NCBI RefSeq assembly: GCF_049651205.1 | Contig: NZ_JBASBR010000014.1 | Location: 16,184-80,183 of the forward strand | Source of the DNA: Castellaniella sp049651205 | GTDB taxonomy: Bacteria > Pseudomonadota > Gammaproteobacteria > Burkholderiales > Burkholderiaceae_B | Reading direction: 5' to 3' | DNA length: 64,000 bases | Shown here: one piece after another, positions 1 to 8,613 of the stretch | Layout of the letters: each line of letters starts with the position of its first letter | Position numbering within the stretch: position 1 is the stretch's first letter | The notes under the pieces: model-generated | Told to the model about the DNA's origin: nothing | The model's input: only the letters and a program-made list of their open reading frames with translations | Database searches by the model: none | Position numbers and translations under genes: made by a program

Positions 1-58
1 GTGAATGAAATCTTACCGGTTAAGCAGGAGCTGGCGCCGCAGCGCAACAGCCTTGGGG
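1..58. other. Window edge, 3' of the nucleoside permease operon; unassigned
   Basis: These bases lie downstream of the last minus-strand permease gene. Reading plus-strand frame 1, a 24-residue stretch stays open to a TAA at 73-75 and could be the tail of a convergent gene entering from outside the window. This is too short to assign. No terminator hairpin is evident. Confidence 0.25.
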
Positions 59-976
59 TTAATGGTTGGGGTTAAAGGCCCGCCCCAGCGAAGCTGGCAT
101 ATTGATGCGTATCCAGTTGACGTTGCGGGAAATCAGCACTAGCACCAGGATGGTGGCCAGGTATGGCAGCATGGACAGCAACTGCGAGGCAATAGGCACG
201 CCCAACGCCTGCATGTGGAACGTAAGGATGGTGATGCCACCAAACAGATAAGCCCCTATCAGCACCCGCAAAGGCCGCCAGGTGGCAAAGGGGGTAAGCG
301 CCAGAGCGATCCAGCCGCGCCCGGCCACCATGTTCTCGACCCACATCGGGGTATACACCAAAGACATGAACGCCCCAGCCAGGCCACAGCACGCCCCGCC
401 AAACAGCAGGGCCGCCAGGCGGATGCGGCGCACCGAGTACCCCAGTGAGTGGGCGGATTCGGGGGATTCACCGACAGCCCGCAACACCAGGCCGGCACGG
501 GTGCGATACAAGAACCACGACAACAACACGGCCATGGCCAGGGCGCCATATACCATGGGATGATGCTGAAACAGCGCCGGACCCACAAAGGGAATATCAC
601 CCAGCAGCGGAACCGACCAGGTAGAGATCTGGATGGTGGCGCCCACATACGGCAAGCCGATGGACGCCGACACCCCTACCCCGAAAAGCGACAGAGCCAG
701 ACCGCAGGCCACCTGATTGGCCCCCAGCCACACCACCAGCCAGGCAAAAAGCCCGGCCATCAGGGCACCAACCAGTGCACCCCCGATAAAACCCACGGCT
801 GGGCTACCGGTTTGTACGGCCAGCGCAAACCCCAGGGCGGCAGCCACCAGCATCATGCCTTCGGAGCCCAGATTGATGACACCGGATTTTTCGTTGATCA
901 ATAAGCCCAGCGCCGCGAGCATCAGGGGCGTGCCCGCGTTCATGGCGGCGGCGATCAGTGGGGCCAAGGCATCCAT
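59..976 (-). CDS. Nucleoside-type ABC transporter, second permease (NupQ/YufQ-like)
   Basis: A 305-residue integral membrane protein with about eight to ten hydrophobic segments. Near residue 28 it carries the signature NEKSGVINLGSEGMM, typical of BPD_transp_2 permeases of the nucleoside/BMP-type ABC importers (YufPQ/NupPQ). It should sit in the inner membrane paired with the permease encoded just upstream on the same strand. Only 2 bases separate it from that gene's stop, so the two are surely cotranscribed. The family imports purine or pyrimidine nucleosides; the exact substrate is inferred only. Confidence 0.9.
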   Translation of the reverse strand: MDALAPLIAAAMNAGTPLMLAALGLLINEKSGVINLGSEGMMLVAAALGFALAVQTGSPAVGFIGGALVGALMAGLFAWLVVWLGANQVACGLALSLFGVGVSASIGLPYVGATIQISTWSVPLLGDIPFVGPALFQHHPMVYGALAMAVLLSWFLYRTRAGLVLRAVGESPESAHSLGYSVRRIRLAALLFGGACCGLAGAFMSLVYTPMWVENMVAGRGWIALALTPFATWRPLRVLIGAYLFGGITILTFHMQALGVPIASQLLSMLPYLATILVLVLISRNVNWIRINMPASLGRAFNPNH

Positions 977-978
977 GA

Positions 979-2043
979 TCAGGACCTCCAGCGCAAACGT
1001 TGATAGATCAGAACATCACAGGCCAGCAGGGAGAACAGCAAGATCCCCTGAAAAATGCCGGTGATGGCGCTGGGCATGCCCAGACGTGTTTGGGAGAGCT
1101 CGCCACCGATGTAGAACAAGGCCATGATGAAACTGGCAAAGACCACCCCGATGGGATGCAGCCGGCCGACAAACGCCACAATGATGGCTGCAAACCCATA
1201 GCCAGGCGACACCGACGGCGTGAGCTGGCCGATAGGCCCCATGATTTCGCAGGCGCCCGCCACGCCAGCCAGCGCCCCCGAGCCCAGCATGCAGCCCCAT
1301 AACGCCCGCCGGGACGAAAACCCGGCATAACGCGCAGCCAGAGGGGCCAGGCCGCCGACGGTTAGACGATAGCCGGCAAACAGGCGTGCCAACAGCAGCC
1401 ATGCCAGCAACGCTGCCACCAACGCCAGGACAATCCCCAAATGCAGGCGGGTGCCCGGCCACACCGGCAACAAAAAACCAAAATCAAACAGACGCGACTG
1501 CGGGAAACCAAAGCCGTCGGGATCACGCATGACGCCATGCACCAGATAGCTGAGCAGCAATTGCGCCACATAAACGAGCATCAGGGACACGAGGATCTCG
1601 TTGGCGTGATAGCGGTCTTTGAGCCAGGCCACCAGCCCAGCCCAGAATGCTCCGCCCAAGGCACCGGCCACCAAAGCCAAGGTGATCATCAGGGGGCCGC
1701 CCCCCGTACCCGAGCCATCGTCGAACTGCAAAATGAACGCGCCGGAGGTAATGGCACCCAGCACCAGCTGGCCTTCGGCCCCGATATTGAAAATATTGGC
1801 GCGAAAACACAGCGCCAGGCCCACCGCGCACAGCAGAAGCGGGGCCACCTTGACGCCGATCTCGGACCAGCCACGCAAGCTGCTGAGTGGCTCGATGAAG
1901 AACACCCCCAGGCCCTGCAGGGGCGACTTGCCCACCGCCAGAAACATAAGCACGCCGCAAAGAGCGGTAAGGCCTAGTGCCAGCAGTGGCGACAGCCATG
2001 CCATCCGGCGGGAGGGTTCGGCACGGGCAACGAGTTCAAGCAT
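979..2043 (-). CDS. Nucleoside-type ABC transporter, first permease (NupP/YufP-like)
   Basis: A 354-residue inner-membrane permease of the same BPD_transp_2 family as its downstream partner. The segment FRANIFNIGAEGQLVLGA near residue 82 is the family hallmark and parallels the NLGSEG motif of the partner. Its ATG at 2043 lies inside the end of the ATPase gene (8-nt overlap), suggesting translational coupling. It should form a heterodimeric channel energised by the double ATPase. No transport measurement can be read from sequence, so nucleoside specificity is a family inference. Confidence 0.9.
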   Translation of the reverse strand: MLELVARAEPSRRMAWLSPLLALGLTALCGVLMFLAVGKSPLQGLGVFFIEPLSSLRGWSEIGVKVAPLLLCAVGLALCFRANIFNIGAEGQLVLGAITSGAFILQFDDGSGTGGGPLMITLALVAGALGGAFWAGLVAWLKDRYHANEILVSLMLVYVAQLLLSYLVHGVMRDPDGFGFPQSRLFDFGFLLPVWPGTRLHLGIVLALVAALLAWLLLARLFAGYRLTVGGLAPLAARYAGFSSRRALWGCMLGSGALAGVAGACEIMGPIGQLTPSVSPGYGFAAIIVAFVGRLHPIGVVFASFIMALFYIGGELSQTRLGMPSAITGIFQGILLFSLLACDVLIYQRLRWRS

Positions 2044-3571
2044 GAGCGGGCTCCGGGGTGTTATCTGACTGGGCGCCCGGCCAAAGGCCGCTCATCCACT
2101 GGCCGATCTGTTCGCGATCGGCGTGATCGCGGGCCAAGGCGGGTGATACCCGGCCCTTGGCCATCACCACCACACGATCCGAAAGCTCAAGGAGCTCGTC
2201 GAGCTCTTCGGAAATAAGCAAAATGGCACAGCCGGCATCGCGCAAGGCGAGGAGCTCGGCGTGGATTTGCGCGGCAGCACCGACATCAACCCCCCACGTG
2301 GGCTGGGCGATGATGAGCAGACGCGGGTTGCGTACGACCTCGCGCCCCACGATATATTTTTGCAGGTTACCGCCCGACAGACTGCCTGCCAGTGCATGCG
2401 GGCCGGCAGCCTTTACCCGGAAGCGCTGCAGGATCTCGGTGGTGATGCGTTGCACGACCCCGGTACGGATCCAGCCGTGGCTGAGGGTTTGCGGCCCCTG
2501 GTGCGAAAGCAGCAAGTTGCGCGCGAGGGAGATTTCGGGCACCGCACCGCGCCCGAGGCGCTCTTCGGGCACAAAGGCCAGACCCTGTGCACGCCGCCAA
2601 GCCGTGGGCTGATGGCCGATGGGCGCGCCATCCATCTGGATGGAGGCAGCGCTGCTGCGACGGTCTTCGCCCGAGAGCACACCCATGAGCTCTTGCTGCC
2701 CGTTGCCCGACACCCCCGCAATACCCAGGATCTCGCCGGCATGCACATCGAAGGACACTTGCGACAAGGGTGTGGCAAACGGATGTGCTTGCGGGAGATC
2801 GAGCTGCTGCACCTGCAGCACCACGGGGCCGGGCTCGCGGGCCTGGCGGTGCTGTACCGGCAGATCGGCGCCAATCATCAGGCGCGACAGACTAGCTTCG
2901 GTTTCTTCGCGGGGATCACACACGCCGGTAACCCGGCCGGCGCGCATGACCGTACAGCAATGACACAGGCTGCGGATTTCGTCGAGCTTGTGGCTGATGT
3001 ACAAAATGCTGCAGCCCTCGGCCGCCAGTTGACGCAATACCTCGAAGAGCCGCAGCACAGCCTGGGGCGTGAGCACGGAGGTGGGTTCGTCGAGAATCAG
3101 CAAGCGGGGTTTGCCCAGCAAAGCGCGCACGATTTCGACGCGTTGGCGCTCGCCCACCGACAGGGTGTGTACATGGCGATGCGGCTGCACATCCAGGCCA
3201 TACTGGCTGGCGGTCTCGGAGATGCGCTGGGCCAATGCCTGCAAAGGGGTGTCCGGGGCCAGGCCCAAGGCAATGTTTTCGGTGACGGTTAAGGTATCAA
3301 ACAGCGAGAAGTGCTGAAACACCATCCCCAGGCCCAGTGCGCGGGCCTCGGCGGGGCTGGCGATTTGTACGGTGTCGCCATCCCATTGCACCGTGCCGGC
3401 ATCCGGGCGTACCACCCCGTAGATGATTTTCATCAGCGTGGATTTGCCGGCACCGTTTTCACCCAACACCGCGTGGATCTGACCGGGTTCGACGGTGAGA
3501 TCGATGTTGTCGTTGGCCAGTACGGCTGGGTAAGACTTGGTGATGTGGCGCAAGGCCAGACGCGGGGGCAT
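2036..3571 (-). CDS. Nucleoside-type ABC transporter ATP-binding protein (two ABC domains)
   Basis: A cytoplasmic ATPase of about 511 residues with two tandem ABC domains, as in RbsA, MglA and YufO. The first has Walker A GENGAGKS, signature LSVGERQRVEIVRALL and Walker B LLILDEPTSVL. The second has the degenerate GVSGNGQQE and LSGGNLQKYIVGRE. Sequence around GMVFQHFSLFDTLTVTENIALG is typical of the nucleoside group. A longer TTG frame opens at 3592, but the ATG at 3571 follows an AGGA box. It is the first gene of a three-gene operon. The usual BMP-type binding protein is not encoded next to it here. Confidence 0.92.
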   Translation of the reverse strand: MPPRLALRHITKSYPAVLANDNIDLTVEPGQIHAVLGENGAGKSTLMKIIYGVVRPDAGTVQWDGDTVQIASPAEARALGLGMVFQHFSLFDTLTVTENIALGLAPDTPLQALAQRISETASQYGLDVQPHRHVHTLSVGERQRVEIVRALLGKPRLLILDEPTSVLTPQAVLRLFEVLRQLAAEGCSILYISHKLDEIRSLCHCCTVMRAGRVTGVCDPREETEASLSRLMIGADLPVQHRQAREPGPVVLQVQQLDLPQAHPFATPLSQVSFDVHAGEILGIAGVSGNGQQELMGVLSGEDRRSSAASIQMDGAPIGHQPTAWRRAQGLAFVPEERLGRGAVPEISLARNLLLSHQGPQTLSHGWIRTGVVQRITTEILQRFRVKAAGPHALAGSLSGGNLQKYIVGREVVRNPRLLIIAQPTWGVDVGAAAQIHAELLALRDAGCAILLISEELDELLELSDRVVVMAKGRVSPALARDHADREQIGQWMSGLWPGAQSDNTPEPAHA

Positions 3572-3646
3572 GCAGTGTCCTGTTCGAATCAAGGTGAAAC
3601 AGCCGGGATTCGAAAAATTCTACTCAGGATGCCTATAAGGGCCTAA

Positions 3647-3661
3647 AGGGGATAAACCCCT
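3647..3661 (-). other. Leader hairpin upstream of the nucleoside ABC operon
   Basis: AGGGG-ATAAA-CCCCT forms a 5-bp stem with a 5-nt loop between leuE and the ABC operon. It lies about 76 bp before the ATPase start, so it may fall in the mRNA leader. No riboswitch architecture was recognised around it. Confidence 0.3.
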
Positions 3662-3734
3662 AGGGACACCCAGATTGCCTGCACCAAAGAGCGTGTCAGG
3701 CGCATCTCGCGGGCCTGTCCGGCAATATCGGCTG

Positions 3735-3750
3735 ACTCATCACGATGAGT
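3735..3750. promoter_or_regulatory. Palindromic site upstream of the nucleoside ABC operon
   Basis: ACTCATC-AC-GATGAGT is a perfect 7-bp inverted repeat with a 2-bp centre, between the end of leuE and the ABC operon. It has no T tract and so looks more like an operator than a terminator. The protein that would bind it is not known. Confidence 0.35.
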
Positions 3751-3785
3751 GAATGTTGGATATTAACGCAGCGTGATGAATGATG

Positions 3786-4427
3786 TCACCCGGCGTCCAG
3801 TGCCATGCGCCCGGCAAACCATAAAAACAGGGCCCCCACCAGCGCACTGCCCGTGCGTGCCACCCCCGGCCGGCGACGAAAGGCAGCCGCCAGCCGCGCC
3901 CCGCCGAAGATCAGCGCCGACAAATACAGCACGCTGCACAGCTGCAAAATGGCGGCAAGGATCAGAAACGACAATGCGGGGTGTGCGTAAGCCGGATCGA
4001 CAAACTGCACAAAGAAGGACAGCAAAAACAAAATGGCCTTGGGATTCAGCAAACTGAGCAACAAAGCCTTTTGGAACGGGCGCCCACCGGCACTGGACAC
4101 GGTGGTGGTGGCAGACGGTTGCCCAGGGTGCCACGCCGACCACAGCAGGCGTGCACCCAGATAGGCAAGGTAAATTGCGCCCACGGCCTTGAGTGCCAGA
4201 AACACCACGGGCAAAAGACGCAACACCGAAGCAGCGCCTGCTGCGGTGAGCGTCATCAGGATGGCATCACCCAGAAACACCCCAAACGCTGCCTGGTAGC
4301 CCGCCCGCACGCCCCGCCCTGCCCCGGTAACCAGGACAAACAAAGAGTTGGGGCCGGGCAGCAGCACAATAAAGATTGTGCCGGCGATATATGTCCAGAC
4401 GTCCAGAACACCGTATTGCGACAGCAT
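3786..4427 (-). CDS. leuE: LeuE-type amino acid exporter (RhtB/LysE family)
   Basis: A 213-residue membrane protein with six hydrophobic segments. It resembles E. coli LeuE closely along its whole length as I remember it: YGVLDVWTYIAGTIFIVLLPGPNSLFVL at the N-terminus (the PGPN motif is typical of RhtB/LysE exporters), GVFLGDAILM, and SLLNPKAILFLLSFFVQFVD in the middle. LeuE exports leucine and related amino acids. The gene is 16 bp downstream of ahpF on the same strand, so read-through from ahpF is possible, though no functional link is known. Confidence 0.88.
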   Translation of the reverse strand: MLSQYGVLDVWTYIAGTIFIVLLPGPNSLFVLVTGAGRGVRAGYQAAFGVFLGDAILMTLTAAGAASVLRLLPVVFLALKAVGAIYLAYLGARLLWSAWHPGQPSATTTVSSAGGRPFQKALLLSLLNPKAILFLLSFFVQFVDPAYAHPALSFLILAAILQLCSVLYLSALIFGGARLAAAFRRRPGVARTGSALVGALFLWFAGRMALDAG

Positions 4428-4443
4428 GGCGGGGCTCTGGTGA

Positions 4444-6015
4444 TCAGGCCACAGCGGCCTCAGGCTCGACCGACGAGCGGATCAGGTGATCGAAGGCCGA
4501 AAGCGCTGCCTTGGCACCATCCCCTGCCGCGATGATGATCTGCTTGTACGGCACCGTGGTGGCGTCTCCGGCAGCAAATACCCCGGGCACAGACGTCTGG
4601 CTACGGGCATCCACCACAATCTCGCCATGCGCGGTGAGTTCGACCACGCCCTTGAGCCATTCGGTGTTGGGCACCAGACCAATCTGGATAAATACACCTT
4701 CGAGTTCGACCTTATGCAGCTCACCGCTGCTACGGTCTTTGTAGCTCAAGCCTGTGACACGCTTGCCGTCACCGTGAATCTCGGTGGTTTGTGCGGACGT
4801 GATAACCCGTACGTTGGCCATGCTGCGCAACTTGCGTTGCAGCACTTCGTCGGCCCGCAGGACGTCGCCGTATTCGATCAGGGTGACATGACCCACAATG
4901 CCGGCGAGATCAATGGCAGCTTCTACGCCCGAGTTGCCGCCACCGATGACGGACACACGCTTGCCCTTGAATAACGGACCATCACAGTGCGGGCAGTACG
5001 CCACACCGCGGTTGCGGTATTCGTCTTCGCCGGGCACGTTGATATGCCGCCAGCGGGCGCCGGTGGAGAGAATCACATTCTTGGCCTTCAGCACCGCACC
5101 ATTGGCCAGCTCGACCTGAATCGACTTGCCCGGCACCAGTCGGGTGGCCCGCTGCAGGTTCATGATGTCTACTTCGTAGGCCTTGACGTGCTGCTCGAGT
5201 GCGACACCGAACTTGGGGCCTTCGGTTTCCAGTACCGAGAGGTAGTTTTCGATGGCCATGGTATCCAGCACCTGGCCGCCGAAGCGCTCGGCCACCACAC
5301 CCGTGGCAATACCCTTGCGTGCCGCATACACGGCCGCGGCTGCTCCGGCTGGGCCACCGCCCACCACCAGTACATCGAATTCGCCACGGGCGTTCAAGGC
5401 ATCTACCTTGGCCTGATCGTCGCCCACATCCAGCATGGCCAGGAGTTCTTCAACCCCGGCACGCCCCTGATGGAAGAGCTCGCCATTAAGGAACACCGCT
5501 GGCACCGAGAGGATCTCGCGGCGCTGGACTTCGTCCTGGAACAAGGCGCCATCGATAGCCACGTGATGGATGCGCGGGTTGATGACCGACATCACATTGA
5601 GTGCCTGCACGACATCCGGGCAGTTTTGGCACGACAGGGAGAAATAGGTTTCGAAGTGGTAGTCGCCCGGCAAGGCGCGGATCTGCTCGATGACGGCATC
5701 ATCCAGCTTGGGCGGATGGCCCCCGACCTGCAACAGCGCCAACACCAGCGAGGTAAATTCGTGCCCCAGCGGAATACCGGCAAAGCGCACGCCAATATCA
5801 GTGCCCGTACGGGCGATCTCAAATGAGGGCACACGTTGATCGCCCGCCGGGGCGTCGACCACGGTGATGAGATCGGACAGGCTGCCGATTTCTTCCAGAA
5901 AGGCGCGCAGTTCTTGGGCTTGGGCGCTGCCATCCAGGGCGGCCCGCAACTCGACGGGCTGACTGACCCGCTCGAGGTAGGTTCCTAATTGTCCTTTGAG
6001 GTTTGCATCCAGCAT
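4444..6015 (-). CDS. ahpF: Alkyl hydroperoxide reductase subunit F (NADH-peroxiredoxin reductase)
   Basis: A 523-residue flavoenzyme of the usual AhpF length. The N-terminal double thioredoxin-like domain carries the redox pair CQNC at residues 129-132. The C-terminal thioredoxin-reductase-like part has the FAD motif GGGPAGAAAA near residue 219, the NAD motif GGGNSG and the second redox pair in AYCPHCDG near residue 345. AhpF passes electrons from NADH to AhpC, which reduces peroxides in the cytoplasm. It lies downstream of ahpC on the same strand, separated by 165 bp that contain two hairpins, so its expression may be lower than that of ahpC. Confidence 0.96.
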   Translation of the reverse strand: MLDANLKGQLGTYLERVSQPVELRAALDGSAQAQELRAFLEEIGSLSDLITVVDAPAGDQRVPSFEIARTGTDIGVRFAGIPLGHEFTSLVLALLQVGGHPPKLDDAVIEQIRALPGDYHFETYFSLSCQNCPDVVQALNVMSVINPRIHHVAIDGALFQDEVQRREILSVPAVFLNGELFHQGRAGVEELLAMLDVGDDQAKVDALNARGEFDVLVVGGGPAGAAAAVYAARKGIATGVVAERFGGQVLDTMAIENYLSVLETEGPKFGVALEQHVKAYEVDIMNLQRATRLVPGKSIQVELANGAVLKAKNVILSTGARWRHINVPGEDEYRNRGVAYCPHCDGPLFKGKRVSVIGGGNSGVEAAIDLAGIVGHVTLIEYGDVLRADEVLQRKLRSMANVRVITSAQTTEIHGDGKRVTGLSYKDRSSGELHKVELEGVFIQIGLVPNTEWLKGVVELTAHGEIVVDARSQTSVPGVFAAGDATTVPYKQIIIAAGDGAKAALSAFDHLIRSSVEPEAAVA

Positions 6016-6098
6016 ATTGACACCTTTTTGGAAAAAATCTGCCCCCAGAGTACGCCAATTGGGCGTGCCCCGACAGGGTGCAGAACATGAAAGAAACC

Positions 6099-6124
6099 CG
6101 CTGCCTGCCCGTAGACAGGCAGCG
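6099..6124 (-). terminator. Hairpin between ahpC and ahpF (first)
   Basis: CGCTGCCTG and CAGGCAGCG form a perfect 9-bp stem with an 8-nt loop. On the minus strand it is followed by GGGTTTCTTTC, a weak U-rich tail. It probably acts as a partial terminator or an mRNA processing/stability element between ahpC and ahpF. Confidence 0.55.
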
Positions 6125-6134
6125 GTGAAATCAG

Positions 6135-6162
6135 AAGGCCGGCAAAGACGACCGACGGCCTT
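6135..6162 (-). terminator. Hairpin between ahpC and ahpF (second)
   Basis: AAGGCCG and CGGCCTT form a 7-bp stem with a 14-nt loop, about 20 bp past the ahpC stop. There is no strong U tract on the minus strand. With the neighbouring hairpin it would form a tandem attenuation structure. Confidence 0.4.
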
Positions 6163-6180
6163 TTGTGTCGCAGATAAGAC

Positions 6181-6744
6181 TTAGATCTTGCCCACGAGGT
6201 CGAGCGACGGGGTAAGGGTCTTGGCGCCTTCTTCCCACTTGGCGGGGCAGACTTCACCGGGGTGAGCAGCGATATACAGGGCAGCCTTTACTTTGCGCAG
6301 CAGCTCGGAGGCGTCACGGCCAATTCCATTGTCGTGGATCTCAAGCACCTTGATCTCGCCCTCGGGGTTGACCACAAACGTGCCACGCAGGGCCACGCCT
6401 TCTTCCTGGATCAGGACTTCGAAGTTATTGGCCAGCACATGGGTGGGATCGCCGATCATGGGATAGGTGACCTTGCTGATGGCGTCAGACGTGTCGTGCC
6501 AGGCTTTGTGGGCAAAGTGGGTATCAGTAGACACCGAGTAGACTTCAACACCCAGTTTTTGGAACTCGGCGTAATGATCGGCCAGGTCTTCGAGTTCTGT
6601 GGGGCACACAAAAGTGAAGTCGGCGGGATAAAACACAAACACAGACCACTTGCCCGCGACGGATTGCTCGCTGACATCAACAAACTTGCCGTTGTGATAG
6701 GCGGTGGCTTTAAACGGTTTGATCTTTGTGTTGATCAGGGACAT
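6181..6744 (-). CDS. ahpC: Alkyl hydroperoxide reductase subunit C (peroxiredoxin)
   Basis: A 187-residue typical 2-Cys peroxiredoxin. The peroxidatic cysteine is C47 in FYPADFTFVCPTE and the resolving cysteine is C166 in GEVCPAKW. Length and motifs match bacterial AhpC closely. It reduces hydrogen peroxide and organic hydroperoxides and is recycled by AhpF, encoded downstream. The start follows a good purine-rich box. About 75 to 110 bp upstream lies a tandem OxyR-like site, so peroxide induction is expected. Confidence 0.97.
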   Translation of the reverse strand: MSLINTKIKPFKATAYHNGKFVDVSEQSVAGKWSVFVFYPADFTFVCPTELEDLADHYAEFQKLGVEVYSVSTDTHFAHKAWHDTSDAISKVTYPMIGDPTHVLANNFEVLIQEEGVALRGTFVVNPEGEIKVLEIHDNGIGRDASELLRKVKAALYIAAHPGEVCPAKWEEGAKTLTPSLDLVGKI

Positions 6745-6818
6745 AGAGGGCTCCTTGGTTTGGTGAATTGCCTGATTGGCGACAGACCCAGTGTAGGCAA
6801 TCCCTATTGATAAGTAAA

Positions 6819-6855
6819 ATTGATAGTTTTTATAGTGTCGATTGTCTTAGACTAT
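6819..6855. promoter_or_regulatory. Putative OxyR binding site upstream of ahpC
   Basis: Two 15-bp elements, ATTGATAGTTTTTAT and ATTGTCTTAGACTAT, are separated by exactly 7 bp. They follow the OxyR layout ATAGnTnnnAnCTAT-N7-ATAGnTnnnAnCTAT, with tetranucleotides ATTG, TTAT, ATTG and CTAT at the expected spacing. The match is imperfect, but the position upstream of ahpC fits established OxyR control of this gene. Confidence 0.6.
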
Positions 6856-7149
6856 CGACAGCGCTGGGTAGTCGGCCCAATGCGTCTTCTGGCCTGGCTT
6901 GTAACAGAGTGGCCGGAATCGTAGCCTGATCTTAATACGGACAAAAATAAAAACCCGTGTTTTTTTGCATCCGCGCATTCCACACACCAGCAGGCTGGCA
7001 GTCTTGAGAGGATTTTTACCCTAGTGGCTCATATTTGGATATGCATAATTTTTAACACTTTCAGCCAAATGGTTATTGACCCTGATTAAGACAACAGCGT
7101 AGCGTGATTATTACGAGGTTTTATTTTATTAATCATGGAGGATAATCTC
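6856..7149. other. Intergenic region, promoter side of the PRC-barrel gene
   Basis: About 290 bp, clearly more AT-rich than its surroundings, between the OxyR-like site and the PRC-barrel gene. No ORF is convincing. A TTGACC at about 7076 could be part of a -35 box, but no clear -10 partner was found. A GGAGG box at 7137-7141 serves the downstream gene. Confidence 0.35.
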
Positions 7150-7707
7150 ATGCGTGCACAGAAAACTATTGCAGCATTAGCCGTTATAACCATGAGCATG
7201 GCTGGTACCGCTTTTGCACAAACATCAGATTCTCAAGCGCCGGCGGATTCGGCGTCCACTTCGGCAGCAAGCAGCGCATCTGCGGATACCTCCGCAGATC
7301 AGCAGAAATCCACACAAATGCTGGCCAGCAATATCATAGGCATGCCAGTTAAAAATGGCACCGGCGATGATGCCCAGGATATTGGCAAGATTACTGATCT
7401 GGTTTTAAACCGCGAACAGAAAACCGTTAACGTATTGGTTGGTGTAGGTGGCTTTCTGGGGATCGGCACCAAAGAAGTAGGTGTACCTTTAAACGAAGTG
7501 AAATTTAATCCCAGCACCAAGACCGCAGTGGTTGCCATGAGCAAGGAAGCTCTGGAAAAGGCCCCTGCCTACGTAACCCTTGAGGAAAAGCAGGCGAAAA
7601 CCGAGCAGACACAGCAAAACGCCAAGATGAAGCAACAACAAACCCAGCCGCCTTCTTCTCCGTTGGGCGCACCGGCCGCCCCGGCCCCAGGCGGTGCCAC
7701 CAAGTAG
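7150..7707 (+). CDS. Secreted PRC-barrel domain protein
   Basis: About 185 residues. A signal peptide (RAQKTIAALAVITMSMAGTA, cleaved after about residue 23) is followed by a Ser/Ala/Asp-rich linker. A PRC-barrel runs from about residue 60 to 130 (NIIGMPVKNGTGDDAQDIGK, LVGVGGFLGIGTKEVGVPL). The tail is rich in Gln, Pro and Ala. The frame is also open from an ATG at 7135, but the GGAGG between the two ATGs places the likely start at 7150. Periplasmic PRC-barrel proteins of this kind are often stress-related; its role here is unknown. Confidence 0.85.
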   Translation: MRAQKTIAALAVITMSMAGTAFAQTSDSQAPADSASTSAASSASADTSADQQKSTQMLASNIIGMPVKNGTGDDAQDIGKITDLVLNREQKTVNVLVGVGGFLGIGTKEVGVPLNEVKFNPSTKTAVVAMSKEALEKAPAYVTLEEKQAKTEQTQQNAKMKQQQTQPPSSPLGAPAAPAPGGATK

Positions 7708-7774
7708 GCCACCGTGCCATCACTGCAGGCAACACCCAGCCGGAATTTACGAGAGCATGACGTAAGTTCTGGCT

Positions 7775-7812
7775 AAAACCCAGACTGGCGAATAAACACC
7801 GGTCTGGGTTTT
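7775..7812. terminator. Bidirectional terminator between the PRC-barrel gene and wrbA
   Basis: AAAACCCAGAC and GTCTGGGTTTT form a perfect 11-bp stem with a 16-nt loop, A-rich on one side and T-rich on the other. It lies between convergent genes and should stop transcription from both. Confidence 0.85.
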
Positions 7813-7844
7813 ATATCAGACGCTTTTATCGCGGCAAACATCAA

Positions 7845-8435
7845 TCAGATGAGTTTCCCGCTAACCGTTACCAGCCGACGGGCCTGATGACGAATTGCAT
7901 CGAGTTGATCTTCGGTGAATTCGGTTCCGTATGTATGCGAGTAGCCGTAGGGATTGCCGCCTGATTTGAAAATCGACTGATCTGTGTAGCCTGGGGCCAC
8001 GATGATGCCGCCCCAGTGCATGACCGAGGTGTAAAAGGACAGGATCGTGGCTTCCTGGCCACCATGGGTATTTTGCGCCGAAGACATGGCCGACACTGCC
8101 TTGTTGGCAAACCCGCCCTTGGCCCAGAACCCGCCCAGCGTGTCGATGAACGCACGCATCTGGCTGGCCATCACACCAAATCGCGTGGGCGCAACAAACA
8201 GATAGGCATTTGCCCATTCCATGTCATCCACCGTAGCGACTGCCACATCAGCCGTGCGGTCGGCCTGGGCTTTCCAGCCTTCAACGCCGGCCACCACCTC
8301 ATCAGACGCGGTTTCTGCCACCTTGCGCAAGCGCACTTCTGCTCCTGCGGCGCGCGCAGCCTCTGTGGCTACGGTAGCCATCTGATGATTTGTTCCGTAG
8401 GTGGAATAGTAAATAACGGCAAGCCTGACACCCAT
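7845..8435 (-). CDS. wrbA: NAD(P)H:quinone oxidoreductase, WrbA family
   Basis: A flavodoxin-fold protein of about 196 residues. The FMN phosphate loop IYYSTYGTNHQMA is at the N-terminus, PTRFGVMASQMRAFIDTLGG in the middle, and SSAQNTHGGQEATILSFYTSVMHWG is the WrbA hallmark. It performs two-electron reduction of quinones, protecting against redox cycling. The frame is open further upstream (to 8531), but the ATG at 8435 follows AGGAG at good spacing and begins the conserved domain. A decayed LysR gene lies divergently just upstream and may once have regulated it. Confidence 0.92.
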   Translation of the reverse strand: MGVRLAVIYYSTYGTNHQMATVATEAARAAGAEVRLRKVAETASDEVVAGVEGWKAQADRTADVAVATVDDMEWANAYLFVAPTRFGVMASQMRAFIDTLGGFWAKGGFANKAVSAMSSAQNTHGGQEATILSFYTSVMHWGGIIVAPGYTDQSIFKSGGNPYGYSHTYGTEFTEDQLDAIRHQARRLVTVSGKLI

Positions 8436-8613
8436 GCTGAACTCCTGAACGAATGAGAGTGAAATTGAGAACCGCCCTGCCAGAACAACCCGGCAAGCGG
8501 ACAATGTGCTCATTCTATTGATCCAAAGCATGACGATAAATAGACGTCATGAAACACGGTATTTTCATAATTGGAACAATGCATCGCCAGCCGCTGTATT
8601 TACGAACGTCCCA

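Noticed and set aside
3593..3785. Purine riboswitch upstream of the nucleoside ABC operon
   Set aside because: Only a simple hairpin and a palindrome are visible; the conserved three-way-junction pattern was not found.
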